Shown one piece after another: positions 38,063 through 46,356 of a stretch of 64,000 nucleotides of DNA. The DNA lies in contig NZ_NOWF01000003.1 in the NCBI RefSeq assembly GCF_002245355.1, positions 186,001 to 250,000 of the forward strand, written 5' to 3'. The translations under genes were made by a program, and so were the position numbers. The notes beneath the pieces are model-generated. The model saw only the letters and a list, made by a program, of their open reading frames with translations, was not told the origin of the DNA and did no database searches. Position 1 is the first letter of the stretch. Each line of letters starts with the position of its first letter. Source of the DNA: Paludifilum halophilum (GTDB lineage: Bacteria; Bacillota; Bacilli; Thermoactinomycetales; DSM-45169).

Positions 38063-39076
38063 TTACAGTTTCTTATCGACTCTTTTTGTGAACCTCTCGC
38101 CATTGAAAGGGCGAGCTTCTCGTTTCATCGAGCCGACTCTGCCGCACTCTCCACGAAGGCCAGTTCCTGGCCTGATTGAGTTTTAAGAGGCTTTTTATCT
38201 TGCGAGTTGCAGAATGTTGATGGCCGCATTGACATCCCGATCCTGTTCATAGCCACAAAAAGGGCAACGATGGACCCGTTCGGCCAATGTTTTTTTAACG
38301 ATTTCACCACAGCTGGCGCATCGTTAGCTGGTTCGATGGGGGTTGACTTGGACCACACGCTTACCAGCACTTTCAGCCTTGTAAGTCGTGTATTGTACCA
38401 GTTGCCTCCACCCAGCATCGACGATGCTTTTCGCCAGGTGATGATTCTTTACCATTCCTTGCACGTTCAGATCTTCAAACGCAATCAAATCGGATCGCTT
38501 CACCAGCTGATGACTGATCCGATGCGTGTAATCCTCCGTTGATTGGCGATTTCCTCATGCATTCGGGCAAGGAGACGGATCGCTTTTTTTCCTACGGTGG
38601 GAACCTTTTTTCCTTTTGGATACGAGCCGTTGCAGCTGTTTGAGTCTGTGTTCCGATCTTCGCAAGTGGTGGGGAGAAGCAAAGAACTGCTCATCGGATG
38701 TCACGGCCAAGGGCTTGATTCTCAAATCCACACCGACTTCTTTCCCCGTTTTCGGTAAAGGTTTAAGAGCTTGCCCCACGGCGAGGCAAGCGTAGTACCT
38801 CCCGTTTTTCTTGACGATGGAACAGGTCTTGATGGTTCCGGCGATCTGGCAGTGCAGGCGGATTCGAACCTCCCCGATTTTGGACAGCTTCAAATATTTC
38901 CCCTCCACGGAGAATCCGCTTTGCGGATCAGTAAAGCTACGGTAACGGCTCTCCCCTTTAAACCGGGGAAATCCGGTTTTCCCTCCATTCTGTACACGCC
39001 TGTAAAAAGCTTGGTATGCTTTGTCCAGCGAAAATAGCGGGAGTTGGCTATATTTCACGCGATTTCCCCTCGACAT
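38063..39076 (-). pseudogene. tnpB: Decayed tnpB (IS200/IS605 OrfB) with frameshifts and a stop
   Basis: Reading leftward from 39076 a TnpB-like protein is recognisable in three frames. First part: AFYRRVQNGGKTGFPRFKG ... VGVDLRIKPLAVTSDE ... KRKKGSHRRKK. A base change in an A7 run near 38586 shifts the frame; the next part reads RLLARMHEEIANQRR. A second shift near 38539 leads to THRISHQLVKRSDLIAFEDLN (split at 20 here), GMVKNHHLAKSIVDAGW, and NPHRTS. There a TAA replaces the usual CAA codon. The zinc-finger part CASCGEIVKK ... CPFCGYEQDRDVNAAINI follows. The first 70 or so residues are missing. Clearly inactive unless the assembly is wrong. Confidence 0.9.
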
Positions 39077-39100
39077 ATGGTCTGATTGTCTACCGACATT

Positions 39101-39170
39101 GTCGGACTTGCGAGGGGGTTAACACCCCCCTCGTCCGACGCTCGCTTTCATCTACCCCATTAAAATGGGG
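39101..39170. mobile_element. Two hairpins, probable end of the IS605-type element
   Basis: GTCGGAC ... GTCCGAC encloses an inner CGAGGGGG/CCCCCCTCG stem (39101-39139), and CCCCATTAAAATGGGG (39155-39170) is a perfect palindrome. They lie between the truncated tnpB start and ytkL. IS200/IS605 elements end in hairpins recognised by the TnpA transposase, and the part near tnpB also forms the guide RNA. No tnpA is present. Confidence 0.6.
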
Positions 39171-39190
39171 AGGATTCCCGCTCGCATATC

Positions 39191-39880
39191 CTAAAATTCA
39201 ATGCGGTTTCCGACCTCAAGGGCCACCCCGTCGATCCCTTTCTCTTTCAGCCGGCGGACAAAGTCTTCACCGTCCTGCTCGATCAGGGGAAATGTATTGT
39301 AATGCATGGGGATAACCGTGTTTGCTCCTACCCACTCGGCCGCCAACAAAGCATCCTCCGGACCCATGGTAAAGTTGTCGCCGATGGGCAGGAAAGCCAG
39401 ATCCACCCCGCTTTTCATCCCGATCAGTTTCATATCGGAGAAAAGAGCCGTATCTCCGGCGTGGTAGATCGTTTTCTCTCCGAGCATGAGCAAAATACCC
39501 GCAGGCATCCCGAGATAGATGATTTCCTTGTTTTCTTCATCGATAAACCCGGACCCGTGGAAAGCCGGGGTCAGCTTCACCCGACCGAAGTCGAAGGAGT
39601 GAGCTCCTCCGATGTGCATCGGATGAACATCCACCCCCTGCCAACCGATCCAATTGGCCAATTCAAAGGGAGCGATCACCGTGGCGCCATTCCGCTTGGC
39701 GATTTCCACCGTATCCCCCACATGATCCCCGTGGCCGTGAGTGAGCAAAATATAGTCCGTTTTGATATCTTCCGGTTTGGATTTGGCTTTCGGATTTCCT
39801 TTCAAAAAAGGATCGATGATCAATCGGGTTCCTTCATGATGAATTTCGAAACAGCTTTGTCCGTGAAATTGAATGTGCAA
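39191..39880 (-). CDS. ytkL: YtkL, UPF0173 metal-dependent hydrolase (metallo-beta-lactamase fold)
   Basis: A 229-aa hydrolase of the metallo-beta-lactamase superfamily. The metal-binding motif is [10 protein letters not shown], with later ligands in MHIGG and [11 protein letters not shown] and PMHYNTFP. Length and sequence pattern fit B. subtilis YtkL. Substrate unknown. TTG 39880 is chosen as the start because GGAGG lies 8 bases upstream and the protein then begins LHIQFHG, where the family begins; a frame from ATG 39910 or 39895 adds unusual residues. The tnpB remnant lies right after its stop. Confidence 0.9.
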   Translation of the reverse strand: MHIQFHGQSCFEIHHEGTRLIIDPFLKGNPKAKSKPEDIKTDYILLTHGHGDHVGDTVEIAKRNGATVIAPFELANWIGWQGVDVHPMHIGGAHSFDFGRVKLTPAFHGSGFIDEENKEIIYLGMPAGILLMLGEKTIYHAGDTALFSDMKLIGMKSGVDLAFLPIGDNFTMGPEDALLAAEWVGANTVIPMHYNTFPLIEQDGEDFVRRLKEKGIDGVALEVGNRIEF

Positions 39881-39952
39881 CCTGCATCCCTCCATAGCAG
39901 ACCTCTTCATCCATTTTCCCTTTAAAAAGGGGGGTGAATCAAGACGGTGGAG

Positions 39953-40303
39953 TCATTTCTTCCAACGGGATTTATAAAACTCCTCCACCGGTTCGGTCAC
40001 AATGCGATTGATATCCCCCATCAGGGTTCCGAAACGGTTTTCCGCCTCCAGCACACGGCGAAGCTCTGCCTTTTCTCCGATTTTCTGCAGTAAATCATCC
40101 AGTTCCCGAACCGTCTCCCGGGGTGGTTCTTCCCCCTTCATCTGAAGCTGTTGGTATTCCATTTGAAGCTGTCGAAATCGGTCCAGCAGCTTACTGCCCG
40201 TTTGATCCTGTTCCGCCTGTTCCAAGGTTCTCTTCAACTCCTGGAACTCACCGGAAGCGCGAATCGCGCGGGCCAATTCATGGGCCTTGTCATAAGGATT
40301 CAT
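39953..40303 (-). CDS. yheA: YheA/YlbF family protein
   Basis: A 116-aa all-helical protein of the YlbF/YmcA/YheA (UPF0342) family: YDKAHELARAIRASGEF at the N-terminus, central coiled coil, and the NRFGTLMGDINRIVTEPVEE C-terminal pattern, which resembles YheA best. GAGGAGG lies 8 bases before ATG 40303. In B. subtilis yheA is next to yheC and yheD; here it is divergent from a run of four YheC/D-type genes, which supports this assignment. YlbF relatives act in RNA processing; YheA's role is unknown. Confidence 0.85.
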   Translation of the reverse strand: MNPYDKAHELARAIRASGEFQELKRTLEQAEQDQTGSKLLDRFRQLQMEYQQLQMKGEEPPRETVRELDDLLQKIGEKAELRRVLEAENRFGTLMGDINRIVTEPVEEFYKSRWKK

Positions 40304-40426
40304 GGATCATTCCTCCTCTTTATAGGGCATTCCACCCATGGTTATACCACGCCGCCAATGAAATAACCTCCCCGTTCCTCCGTGATTTTGGGAAAAGGGC
40401 GATTCCTTCACCGAGCCCCTTTTATT

Positions 40427-40455
40427 CACCGGAAAATACATGCCTACATACCATG
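40427..40455 (+). promoter_or_regulatory. Candidate sigma-K promoter upstream of the ATP-grasp cluster
   Basis: CACC at 40427-40430, a 16-base spacer, then CATACCATG at 40447-40455, about 30 bases before the first ATP-grasp gene. The late mother-cell sigma-K consensus is mACm, 16-17 bases, gCATAnnnTA; only the last base of the -10 differs. The timing would fit spore-coat genes. Confidence 0.45.
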
Positions 40456-40486
40456 AATTAGTATCTTTTCGCGGAAGGGGATCGAC

Positions 40487-41920
40487 ATGGGGTATGCACG
40501 CGTGGTGATCCAGATCATATCCGAACGATACTTTCCCCCTCAAGCCAATATGATTATGAGCCAGTCCCTGATCAAACGGCTTCATCTTCCACAGCATCCC
40601 GTCTGGGTCACCTTCGGTTCAGCCACTGACACTGCATTCATCGTCCCGATTCAAAATCGCACACCGCTGATTCGACTGAGCACCCGACTAGCCTCCCGGT
40701 TGAAAATTTCCGGCCAGAAAACGTTAAACGCCCATTACGATCCCCCCTCCCGACGTATTCATTTCGGCCCCCTCCTGGGAATTCTGATGAACCGGGATGT
40801 GGAAGGGAACGAAACCCAACCCTTCGGTGCGATGAGTCGCTTTCTGGAAGAATGTGTTCAATGCTGCAGCACAAAGGGCGTCTACTTAACGGTATTCTCT
40901 CCAGAGCAAATCGATCTCTCTTCCAAGTCTCTCCGCGGTTGGATCTATGAAAATAAAAAATGGGTCCTCTCCGACGCTCCGCTTCCAGATGTCATCTACA
41001 ATCGGATCACTTCCCGTCGCCTGGAGAACAGAACTGAACTACAGCGAAAACTGGACACTCTTCGCCATACTTACCGGATTCCCGTCTTCAATGAAACGTT
41101 TCTCAACAAACAGCAGGTTCACGACATGCTGGTCAAGGACGAAGGGATGCGGCGGATGCTGCCGGAAACCCACGCTTACCAAGCAGCCCGACTCAAACCG
41201 ATGCTGGAGCGTTACCGGACCATTTACCTAAAACCGACCAATGGGAGTCTGGGGCAGGGAATCATTCGAATCACCCGACAGGAAGGACATTTGATCTGCC
41301 AGTACTCTGAAGCGGCGGGAACGGTCACCCGAATTTTTTCGAGTCTGAAAGACACATTGCGGCGCCTTTCCCGACGGTTGGCCGGCTCCCGCTACATCAT
41401 TCAACAAGGGCTGGATTTGGTCACCGTTGACGGCAGGCCCGTCGATTTTCGGGTATTGGTGCAGAAAGACGGCAAGGGCAAGTGGTCCGTCACCTCCGCT
41501 GTGGGCCGTATCGCCAACAGTCAGCACATCGTTTCCAATTTGGCCCGAGGCGGAACCATTCGCAAAGCGGGAGAGGTGCTGGCGGAAATCCGGACCTTCA
41601 CATACAAGCCCAGCCTCGATAAACTCCGCCAAACCGCCTTGGCGATCGCCCACACCTTTGAACGTCTAGCCCAGGGCCATTTCGCCGAACTGGGAATCGA
41701 TCTGGTTCTGGATAGACGGGGACGGCTGTGGTTGATCGAACTCAACTCCAAACCCTCCAAAACCGACGATACCATCACAACACCTACTCTGACAGCACGC
41801 CCTTCCGTTACCCGACTGATTGATTACACGCTTCACATTTCAGGATGGTCCCCTCATATCCGCTTCCACCGAAGGAAGATGACCCCGAAGTCCAACCGTT
41901 CCGGGAGGAAAACACGATGA
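40487..41920 (+). CDS. YheC/YheD-type ATP-grasp spore-coat protein, paralog 1
   Basis: A 477-aa protein. An N-terminal beta-rich domain (about 1-105: VWVTFGSATDTAFIV, HFGPLLGILMNRD) precedes a pre-ATP-grasp fold (TVFSPEQIDLSSK, PLPDVIYNRI) and an ATP-grasp domain (about 235-465) with the nucleotide loop IYLKPTNGSLGQGI, the PVDFRVLVQK strand and the metal ligands at the end in WLIELNSKP. All key residues look intact. In B. subtilis YheC and YheD locate to the spore coat region; the reaction is unknown. ATP-grasp enzymes join a carboxylate to an amine or thiol. First of four paralogs, overlapping the next by 4 bases. Confidence 0.88.
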   Translation: MGYARVVIQIISERYFPPQANMIMSQSLIKRLHLPQHPVWVTFGSATDTAFIVPIQNRTPLIRLSTRLASRLKISGQKTLNAHYDPPSRRIHFGPLLGILMNRDVEGNETQPFGAMSRFLEECVQCCSTKGVYLTVFSPEQIDLSSKSLRGWIYENKKWVLSDAPLPDVIYNRITSRRLENRTELQRKLDTLRHTYRIPVFNETFLNKQQVHDMLVKDEGMRRMLPETHAYQAARLKPMLERYRTIYLKPTNGSLGQGIIRITRQEGHLICQYSEAAGTVTRIFSSLKDTLRRLSRRLAGSRYIIQQGLDLVTVDGRPVDFRVLVQKDGKGKWSVTSAVGRIANSQHIVSNLARGGTIRKAGEVLAEIRTFTYKPSLDKLRQTALAIAHTFERLAQGHFAELGIDLVLDRRGRLWLIELNSKPSKTDDTITTPTLTARPSVTRLIDYTLHISGWSPHIRFHRRKMTPKSNRSGRKTR

Positions 41921-43038
41921 AGGATCCGACCCCAAAAACCCTGGGGGTGATCGCCTGTAAAGAACAGGGGACTCCCCCCTTCCAAGAAACTGTCTACTTG
42001 AAACAACTGACCCGGGAAGGGCGGGCGATGGGGATTCGCCTCATCGTATTTTCGCCGAAGGATATCGATTGGCGGCGACGAACCGTATCCGCGTGGTTTT
42101 GGGACCTGAACAGCGGAAAGTGGGGAAACAGGTCCCAGGCGATCCCCCCTCTGGTCTATGACCGGTGTTACTACCGGGACAGCCGCCATTATCGTACCTA
42201 TAAACCTTATGTCACTCAATTGGCCCAAGATTCCGACGTTCAACTTTTGGGACGCCCCCTAGGCGGCAAGCTTCAAACCCAGGAAATGTTGGAGAAAAAC
42301 GCAGCCATCCGCCCCTACTTGCCCCGAACCCTTCTTTATCGATCTCCCGAAGATCTGAAGTCCGCCTTAAACCTTTCCGGAAGCATCCTGATCAAACCCA
42401 ACGGAGGCAGTCACGGCCGGGGGGTCGCCGCCATCTTCGCAGAACCGGGCCGGTCTTATCGGGTGCAGGGGAGAACCCGGAATAACCGGGGATTTCACAT
42501 TCGTCTCAAAACAGAGCGCGCCCTTCGGGATTGGATCCTTCGCTTTACCGGATCCGCCCGTTACCTGATCCAACCCTACCTGGGACTCCAGACCGAAGAT
42601 GGCCGCCCTTTCGATTTGCGCATCCTGGTACAAAAAGGAGAGGACCATCGATGGGTCACTACAGGGATGGCCGTCCGCACAGGTAAAACCCACTCGCTGA
42701 CCTCCAACATCCACGGCGGAGGAAAGGCAGAACGCGCCATCCCCTTTTTAACCGCCCACTTCCCAGGCAGACGGCTGTCGGGGATTCTGAGATCCATCCG
42801 TTGGTTGGCAGAACAAGTGCCGCGTCAGATTGAAAAGGAGCACGGCCGACTGGCGGAACTGGGGCTGGACATCGGAATCGACCGTCAAGGCCGGGTTTGG
42901 TTGCTGGAGGTCAATTCCAAGCCGGGGCGAACCGTCTTTCTTCTCACCCGCGAAACCGATGTGAGGCGGCGGTCGATTCAACTGCCGATGCAATACGCCC
43001 GAACCCTGTTAAACGGGCTCGTAGGAGGGTCTGTATGA
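41917..43038 (+). CDS. YheC/YheD-type ATP-grasp protein, paralog 2 (short form)
   Basis: A 373-aa paralog without the N-terminal beta-rich domain; it starts directly with the pre-ATP-grasp segment (LGVIACKEQGTPPF, LIVFSPKDIDWRRR). ATP-grasp residues are kept: ILIKPNGGSHGRGV, PFDLRILVQKGED, ELGLDIGIDRQGRVW and LLEVNSKPGR. GGGAGG lies 9 bases before ATG 41917, whose ATGA overlaps the stop of paralog 1; its own end overlaps paralog 3 in the same way. The short form could pair with a long form, or differ in its carboxylate substrate. Confidence 0.88.
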   Translation: MKDPTPKTLGVIACKEQGTPPFQETVYLKQLTREGRAMGIRLIVFSPKDIDWRRRTVSAWFWDLNSGKWGNRSQAIPPLVYDRCYYRDSRHYRTYKPYVTQLAQDSDVQLLGRPLGGKLQTQEMLEKNAAIRPYLPRTLLYRSPEDLKSALNLSGSILIKPNGGSHGRGVAAIFAEPGRSYRVQGRTRNNRGFHIRLKTERALRDWILRFTGSARYLIQPYLGLQTEDGRPFDLRILVQKGEDHRWVTTGMAVRTGKTHSLTSNIHGGGKAERAIPFLTAHFPGRRLSGILRSIRWLAEQVPRQIEKEHGRLAELGLDIGIDRQGRVWLLEVNSKPGRTVFLLTRETDVRRRSIQLPMQYARTLLNGLVGGSV

Positions 43039-44417
43039 AATCCATCACCTGTAAAATACACCCACTGACTTCACCGGCCCCCGCTCAAGCGGTCTTGCTC
43101 ACCCAAACCCTGATGCGGGAATGGGAATGCCAGCAGGGCCAGTCGATCAAAGTCACTGTGGGAAACAAGACACTGATCGCCCGTGTAATAGGGGTTCGCC
43201 GTCAAGATCGGGCCATCTTTTTTCCCCGTTCCATTGCCCGGCAACTGGCGATCCCTTATTTCAAGGAGGTGAGAGCCTCCTTTCATCAAAAAGAACTTCG
43301 CCTGGGTCCTGTCTTCGCCATTCTGACCACCGGATACACCGCTTCTTCCTCGGCTCCCTTCGGACTCCGATCCAACCTTTTCCGGAGCTTTTTACTGGCT
43401 GCCCACGAGGATAAGCCCTTTTTTTACGTATTTACCCCGGAGATGGTGGACTGGACACACCGGGTGACTTCCGGTTGGTTTTATATCCGAAGCTCCAACG
43501 GAAAATTCCGGTGGGTCCGCCTCACGGCCCCTCTGCCGGACGTCGTCTACGAACGGGTACCTAACCGAAAAGCGGAGTCACTCCCTCAGGTTCAGGAGTG
43601 TCGATCCCGTTTAAAAAACATCGTACGAACCAAAATCTTTAATCAAGGATTTTTCAATAAGTGGTCGATTCACGAACTGTTATACAATCACCCCCTCACT
43701 TCCGGCCATATCCCGGAAACCTTTCCTTCACCCACTATGGAGACGATTCGCAATATGCTCGATCGTCACCAAATGGTTTACTTGAAACCCAGCGCCGGGA
43801 GCTTGGGACTGGGAATTTTTCGGATCACCCGCCATCCTCGTGGGGGATATTTTTGCCGGTTCCGGGACGGGGATCGTAACATCCTCCGCCGATTTCACAG
43901 TCTGGAGACCATGTTCCACCATCATTTCGGACACCGGTTAACCCGGATTCCCCGTTACCTGGTGCAACAGGGGATCCGATTGGCCAAATACCGGGGACGC
44001 CCTGTCGATTTTCGCGTTCACATGCACAAGGATATGCGGGGGCATTGGAAAGTCGTCGGTATCGGAGCCAAAGTGGCCGGCGTCGGCAGTGTAACCACCC
44101 ACGGCCGCACGGGTGGTTCCCTCTTATCCGCACAGGAACTCCTTCAAAATATTTTCCCCGGCGAGGAAAAGGACATGGAAGAACGAATCGGGGATGCCGC
44201 CACCCGGATTGCCGTCGCTCTGGAGGGGGAGATTCAGGGGCCTCTGGGAGAATTGGGATTGGATATCGGCGTCGACCGCCATCGAAAAGTTTGGCTCTTT
44301 GAAGTGAATTCAAAACCCGGTCGACACATCTTCCTTCACCCTTCCCTGCGGCACGCCGGAAAGCAGTCGGCGCGCTACATCACTGAATACAGCTTAAATT
44401 TAGCTCAATTTGTCTGA
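43035..44417 (+). CDS. YheC/YheD-type ATP-grasp protein, paralog 3
   Basis: A 460-aa paralog with the N-terminal beta-rich domain (about 15-105: IKVTVGNKTLIARVIGV, LRLGPVFAILTTG). ATP-grasp motifs: VYLKPSAGSLGLGIFRI, PVDFRVHMHKD, ELGLDIGVDRHRKVW and LFEVNSKPGR. The start overlaps paralog 2 by 4 bases, with GGAGGG upstream. The tail (ARYITEYSLNLAQF) is helical. Like the others it is rich in arginine. A soluble mother-cell enzyme or coat component is likely by homology. Confidence 0.88.
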   Translation: MKSITCKIHPLTSPAPAQAVLLTQTLMREWECQQGQSIKVTVGNKTLIARVIGVRRQDRAIFFPRSIARQLAIPYFKEVRASFHQKELRLGPVFAILTTGYTASSSAPFGLRSNLFRSFLLAAHEDKPFFYVFTPEMVDWTHRVTSGWFYIRSSNGKFRWVRLTAPLPDVVYERVPNRKAESLPQVQECRSRLKNIVRTKIFNQGFFNKWSIHELLYNHPLTSGHIPETFPSPTMETIRNMLDRHQMVYLKPSAGSLGLGIFRITRHPRGGYFCRFRDGDRNILRRFHSLETMFHHHFGHRLTRIPRYLVQQGIRLAKYRGRPVDFRVHMHKDMRGHWKVVGIGAKVAGVGSVTTHGRTGGSLLSAQELLQNIFPGEEKDMEERIGDAATRIAVALEGEIQGPLGELGLDIGVDRHRKVWLFEVNSKPGRHIFLHPSLRHAGKQSARYITEYSLNLAQFV

Positions 44418-44433
44418 GAGAGGAGTTGTCCAG

Positions 44434-45768
44434 ATGCCTTACCCCAAAGCGGGCTGGCTGGCCGTCCGAGAAAGGACGGCTCCGATGGTATTCACCCCCC
44501 ATCCCCGGATTCAACGAAAAGATTATCCTTCATTTCTGACTATGATGCTGGGAACCCGCATGAAAAAAAAGATCCGCATTCAATCTCCCGCATCGGGACC
44601 CTCTTCTCCCCGTTTCTTGCCGGTACGCCTGATACAGACAGCCCGCGGAGAGGTAAAAGCCGGTCCCTTTGTCGCTATTCTCACTTCATCCTCTCCGGAT
44701 GGTTTTCGCGGGAATCGTCAAAATTTCATCGACTTGATCCTGACCGGCCACCAGATGGGTGTCACGGTATTTATCCTGACACCGGAAGGGGTCCGCTCCG
44801 GGAGCAGCGGATCTGTACGGGGGTGGCTGCTCGATACAAGAAATCGGAAGAAGCGCTGGCTATCCGCCACTCTTCCGATGCCGGATGTGGTCTACAACCG
44901 GATTCCCACCCGCCGTATCGAACAGCGGCATGTGGAAAGAGAAGTCCTGCGACAGTTCATCTCCTCACCTCGAATACACCTGTTTAACCCCGGATTTTTT
45001 GACAAATGGACCATCTCCCTGTATTTGCAACGTTCACCGAATTTCAGGAAAATGCTTCCGGAAACCGAACAGTGGGGCGACATTCACTCTTTCCGAGAAA
45101 TGCTGGAAAAACATGAAACACTGTATTTGAAACCCGCCGACGGAAAAGCCGGAGACGGAATGATCCGGGTCACCCGAGAAAAAGATGCCTTTGAAATCGT
45201 TCATCAAACAGCGGCGAAAAATCAGCGAATCCGCGTTTCCTCCAGACAAGAACTGTTTCGCCGACTCACCTCGCTGACACATTCTCAACGGTATGTCCTC
45301 CAGCAGGGTATTCCTTTGGCCCGCTACCGCCAACGCCCCTTCGATCTTCGCCTGCTCCTGCAAAAGGACGGAACCGGGCGGTGGAGCCGGACAGGAATCG
45401 GGATCCGGCTGGCGGGACAAGACGCCATCAGTACCCACGTTCCTCGAGGCGGGTCCATTGAAAATCCCCTCTCCGTCATGCAGGACACCTTCGGCGACCG
45501 AGCCGGGGAACGAATCAAGCAAATCGGGGAGACCGGGATCCGGCTGGCGGCCTATATTGAACAACAGTACGGACATAACCTGGGGGAAATGTCCATGGAT
45601 ATGGGTATCGATCGAAGCGGGCGCCTTTGGTTTTTCGAAGCCAATGCCAAACCGATGAAATTTGATGAACCGGATATCCGAGAACGTTCTCTTAAAAAAC
45701 TGATCCATTATTTCTTATATTTGAGCGGTTTTCACCCACTTCACCGAAGAGAGGGCATCAAGGCATGA
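44434..45768 (+). CDS. YheC/YheD-type ATP-grasp protein, paralog 4
   Basis: A 444-aa paralog with a divergent N-terminal domain (about 1-80) ending in AGPFVAILTSS. ATP-grasp motifs: LYLKPADGKAGDGMIRV, PFDLRLLLQKDG, EMSMDMGIDRSGRLW, and FFEANAKPMK, so the usual N-S-K-P is N-A-K-P here and the loop is GKAGDG instead of GSxGxG. It is the most diverged copy but keeps likely catalytic residues. ATG 44434 has AGGAG 8 bases upstream; a frame to 44410 lies inside paralog 3. It overlaps the acetyltransferase gene by 4 bases. Confidence 0.87.
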   Translation: MPYPKAGWLAVRERTAPMVFTPHPRIQRKDYPSFLTMMLGTRMKKKIRIQSPASGPSSPRFLPVRLIQTARGEVKAGPFVAILTSSSPDGFRGNRQNFIDLILTGHQMGVTVFILTPEGVRSGSSGSVRGWLLDTRNRKKRWLSATLPMPDVVYNRIPTRRIEQRHVEREVLRQFISSPRIHLFNPGFFDKWTISLYLQRSPNFRKMLPETEQWGDIHSFREMLEKHETLYLKPADGKAGDGMIRVTREKDAFEIVHQTAAKNQRIRVSSRQELFRRLTSLTHSQRYVLQQGIPLARYRQRPFDLRLLLQKDGTGRWSRTGIGIRLAGQDAISTHVPRGGSIENPLSVMQDTFGDRAGERIKQIGETGIRLAAYIEQQYGHNLGEMSMDMGIDRSGRLWFFEANAKPMKFDEPDIRERSLKKLIHYFLYLSGFHPLHRREGIKA

Positions 45769-46232
45769 ATGTTTACGTACTGACACCCGTCCAACTGAAA
45801 CGCCTCCGTCCATCCATCCTCCAGTTCGCCAAAAAATACGGAGATCAACGGATCACCCACCGCGCCCTGCGCTGGCTGAAAACCCTGAAATCCGGCCCTT
45901 TTCCCGAAGGAACTTGGATGGCCACAGCTGTCGACGGACGGCGGTTGATCGGTTTCATCCTGTTCGGCCGGTATGGGCTGGAGGAGTCTTTCATCGTTGT
46001 GCATCCCTCCTACCGCAAAAAAGGAGTGGCGGAAACCCTCCTCCAGGCCGCCTTGGATGAAATGGATAAAATTTATACCCGGGTGGCCTGCGACAACCTC
46101 CCCAGCCTGAAGCTGTGCTTCTCGGCAGGACTGGTGGCCTTCCATCTCATCAAGGGGCCCACAGGAAAGCCCACACTTTGCTTCGGCGGAGGCGAATGGA
46201 ATCCCGCTGAGTTTAAAGAAAAAGCCGTCTGA
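45765..46232 (+). CDS. GNAT family N-acetyltransferase
   Basis: A 155-aa acetyltransferase. The CoA-binding loop is visible in VVHPSYRKKGVAETLLQAAL (R-x-x-G-x-A), preceded by strands GFILFGRYGLEESFIV and followed by VACDNLPSLKLCFSAGLVAFH. It overlaps paralog 4 by 4 bases, so it belongs to the same transcript, which then ends at a terminator. Its substrate cannot be read. Acetylation of lysines of the repeat protein encoded downstream, or of a metabolite that the ATP-grasp enzymes use, are possible roles; both are inference. Confidence 0.85.
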   Translation: MNVYVLTPVQLKRLRPSILQFAKKYGDQRITHRALRWLKTLKSGPFPEGTWMATAVDGRRLIGFILFGRYGLEESFIVVHPSYRKKGVAETLLQAALDEMDKIYTRVACDNLPSLKLCFSAGLVAFHLIKGPTGKPTLCFGGGEWNPAEFKEKAV

Positions 46233-46238
46233 TGAATC

Positions 46239-46268
46239 ATCCCTCCGACTTTAACGGGGGGATTTTTC
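46239..46268 (+). terminator. Terminator after the ATP-grasp/GNAT operon
   Basis: ATCCCTCCG and CGGGGGGAT form a 9-bp stem (one G-T) around a 7-base loop, followed by TTTTT. It separates the enzyme operon from the repeat-protein gene, which therefore needs its own promoter in the 90 bases before it; I could not identify one. Confidence 0.82.
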
Positions 46269-46356
46269 TTGGAATCGCCCATATTTTCCTTCACCGGTTT
46301 CCGCACGGGTTCCTAATGAATATACCTATATTTGAAGATCCAAAGGAAAGGGATGA

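Noticed and set aside
40487-46232. ATP-grasp cluster as a RiPP (graspetide) biosynthesis locus
   Set aside because: No short precursor peptide gene, transporter or protease is present, and the enzymes look like YheC/YheD spore-coat proteins. A long repeat protein as acceptor remains only a hypothesis.
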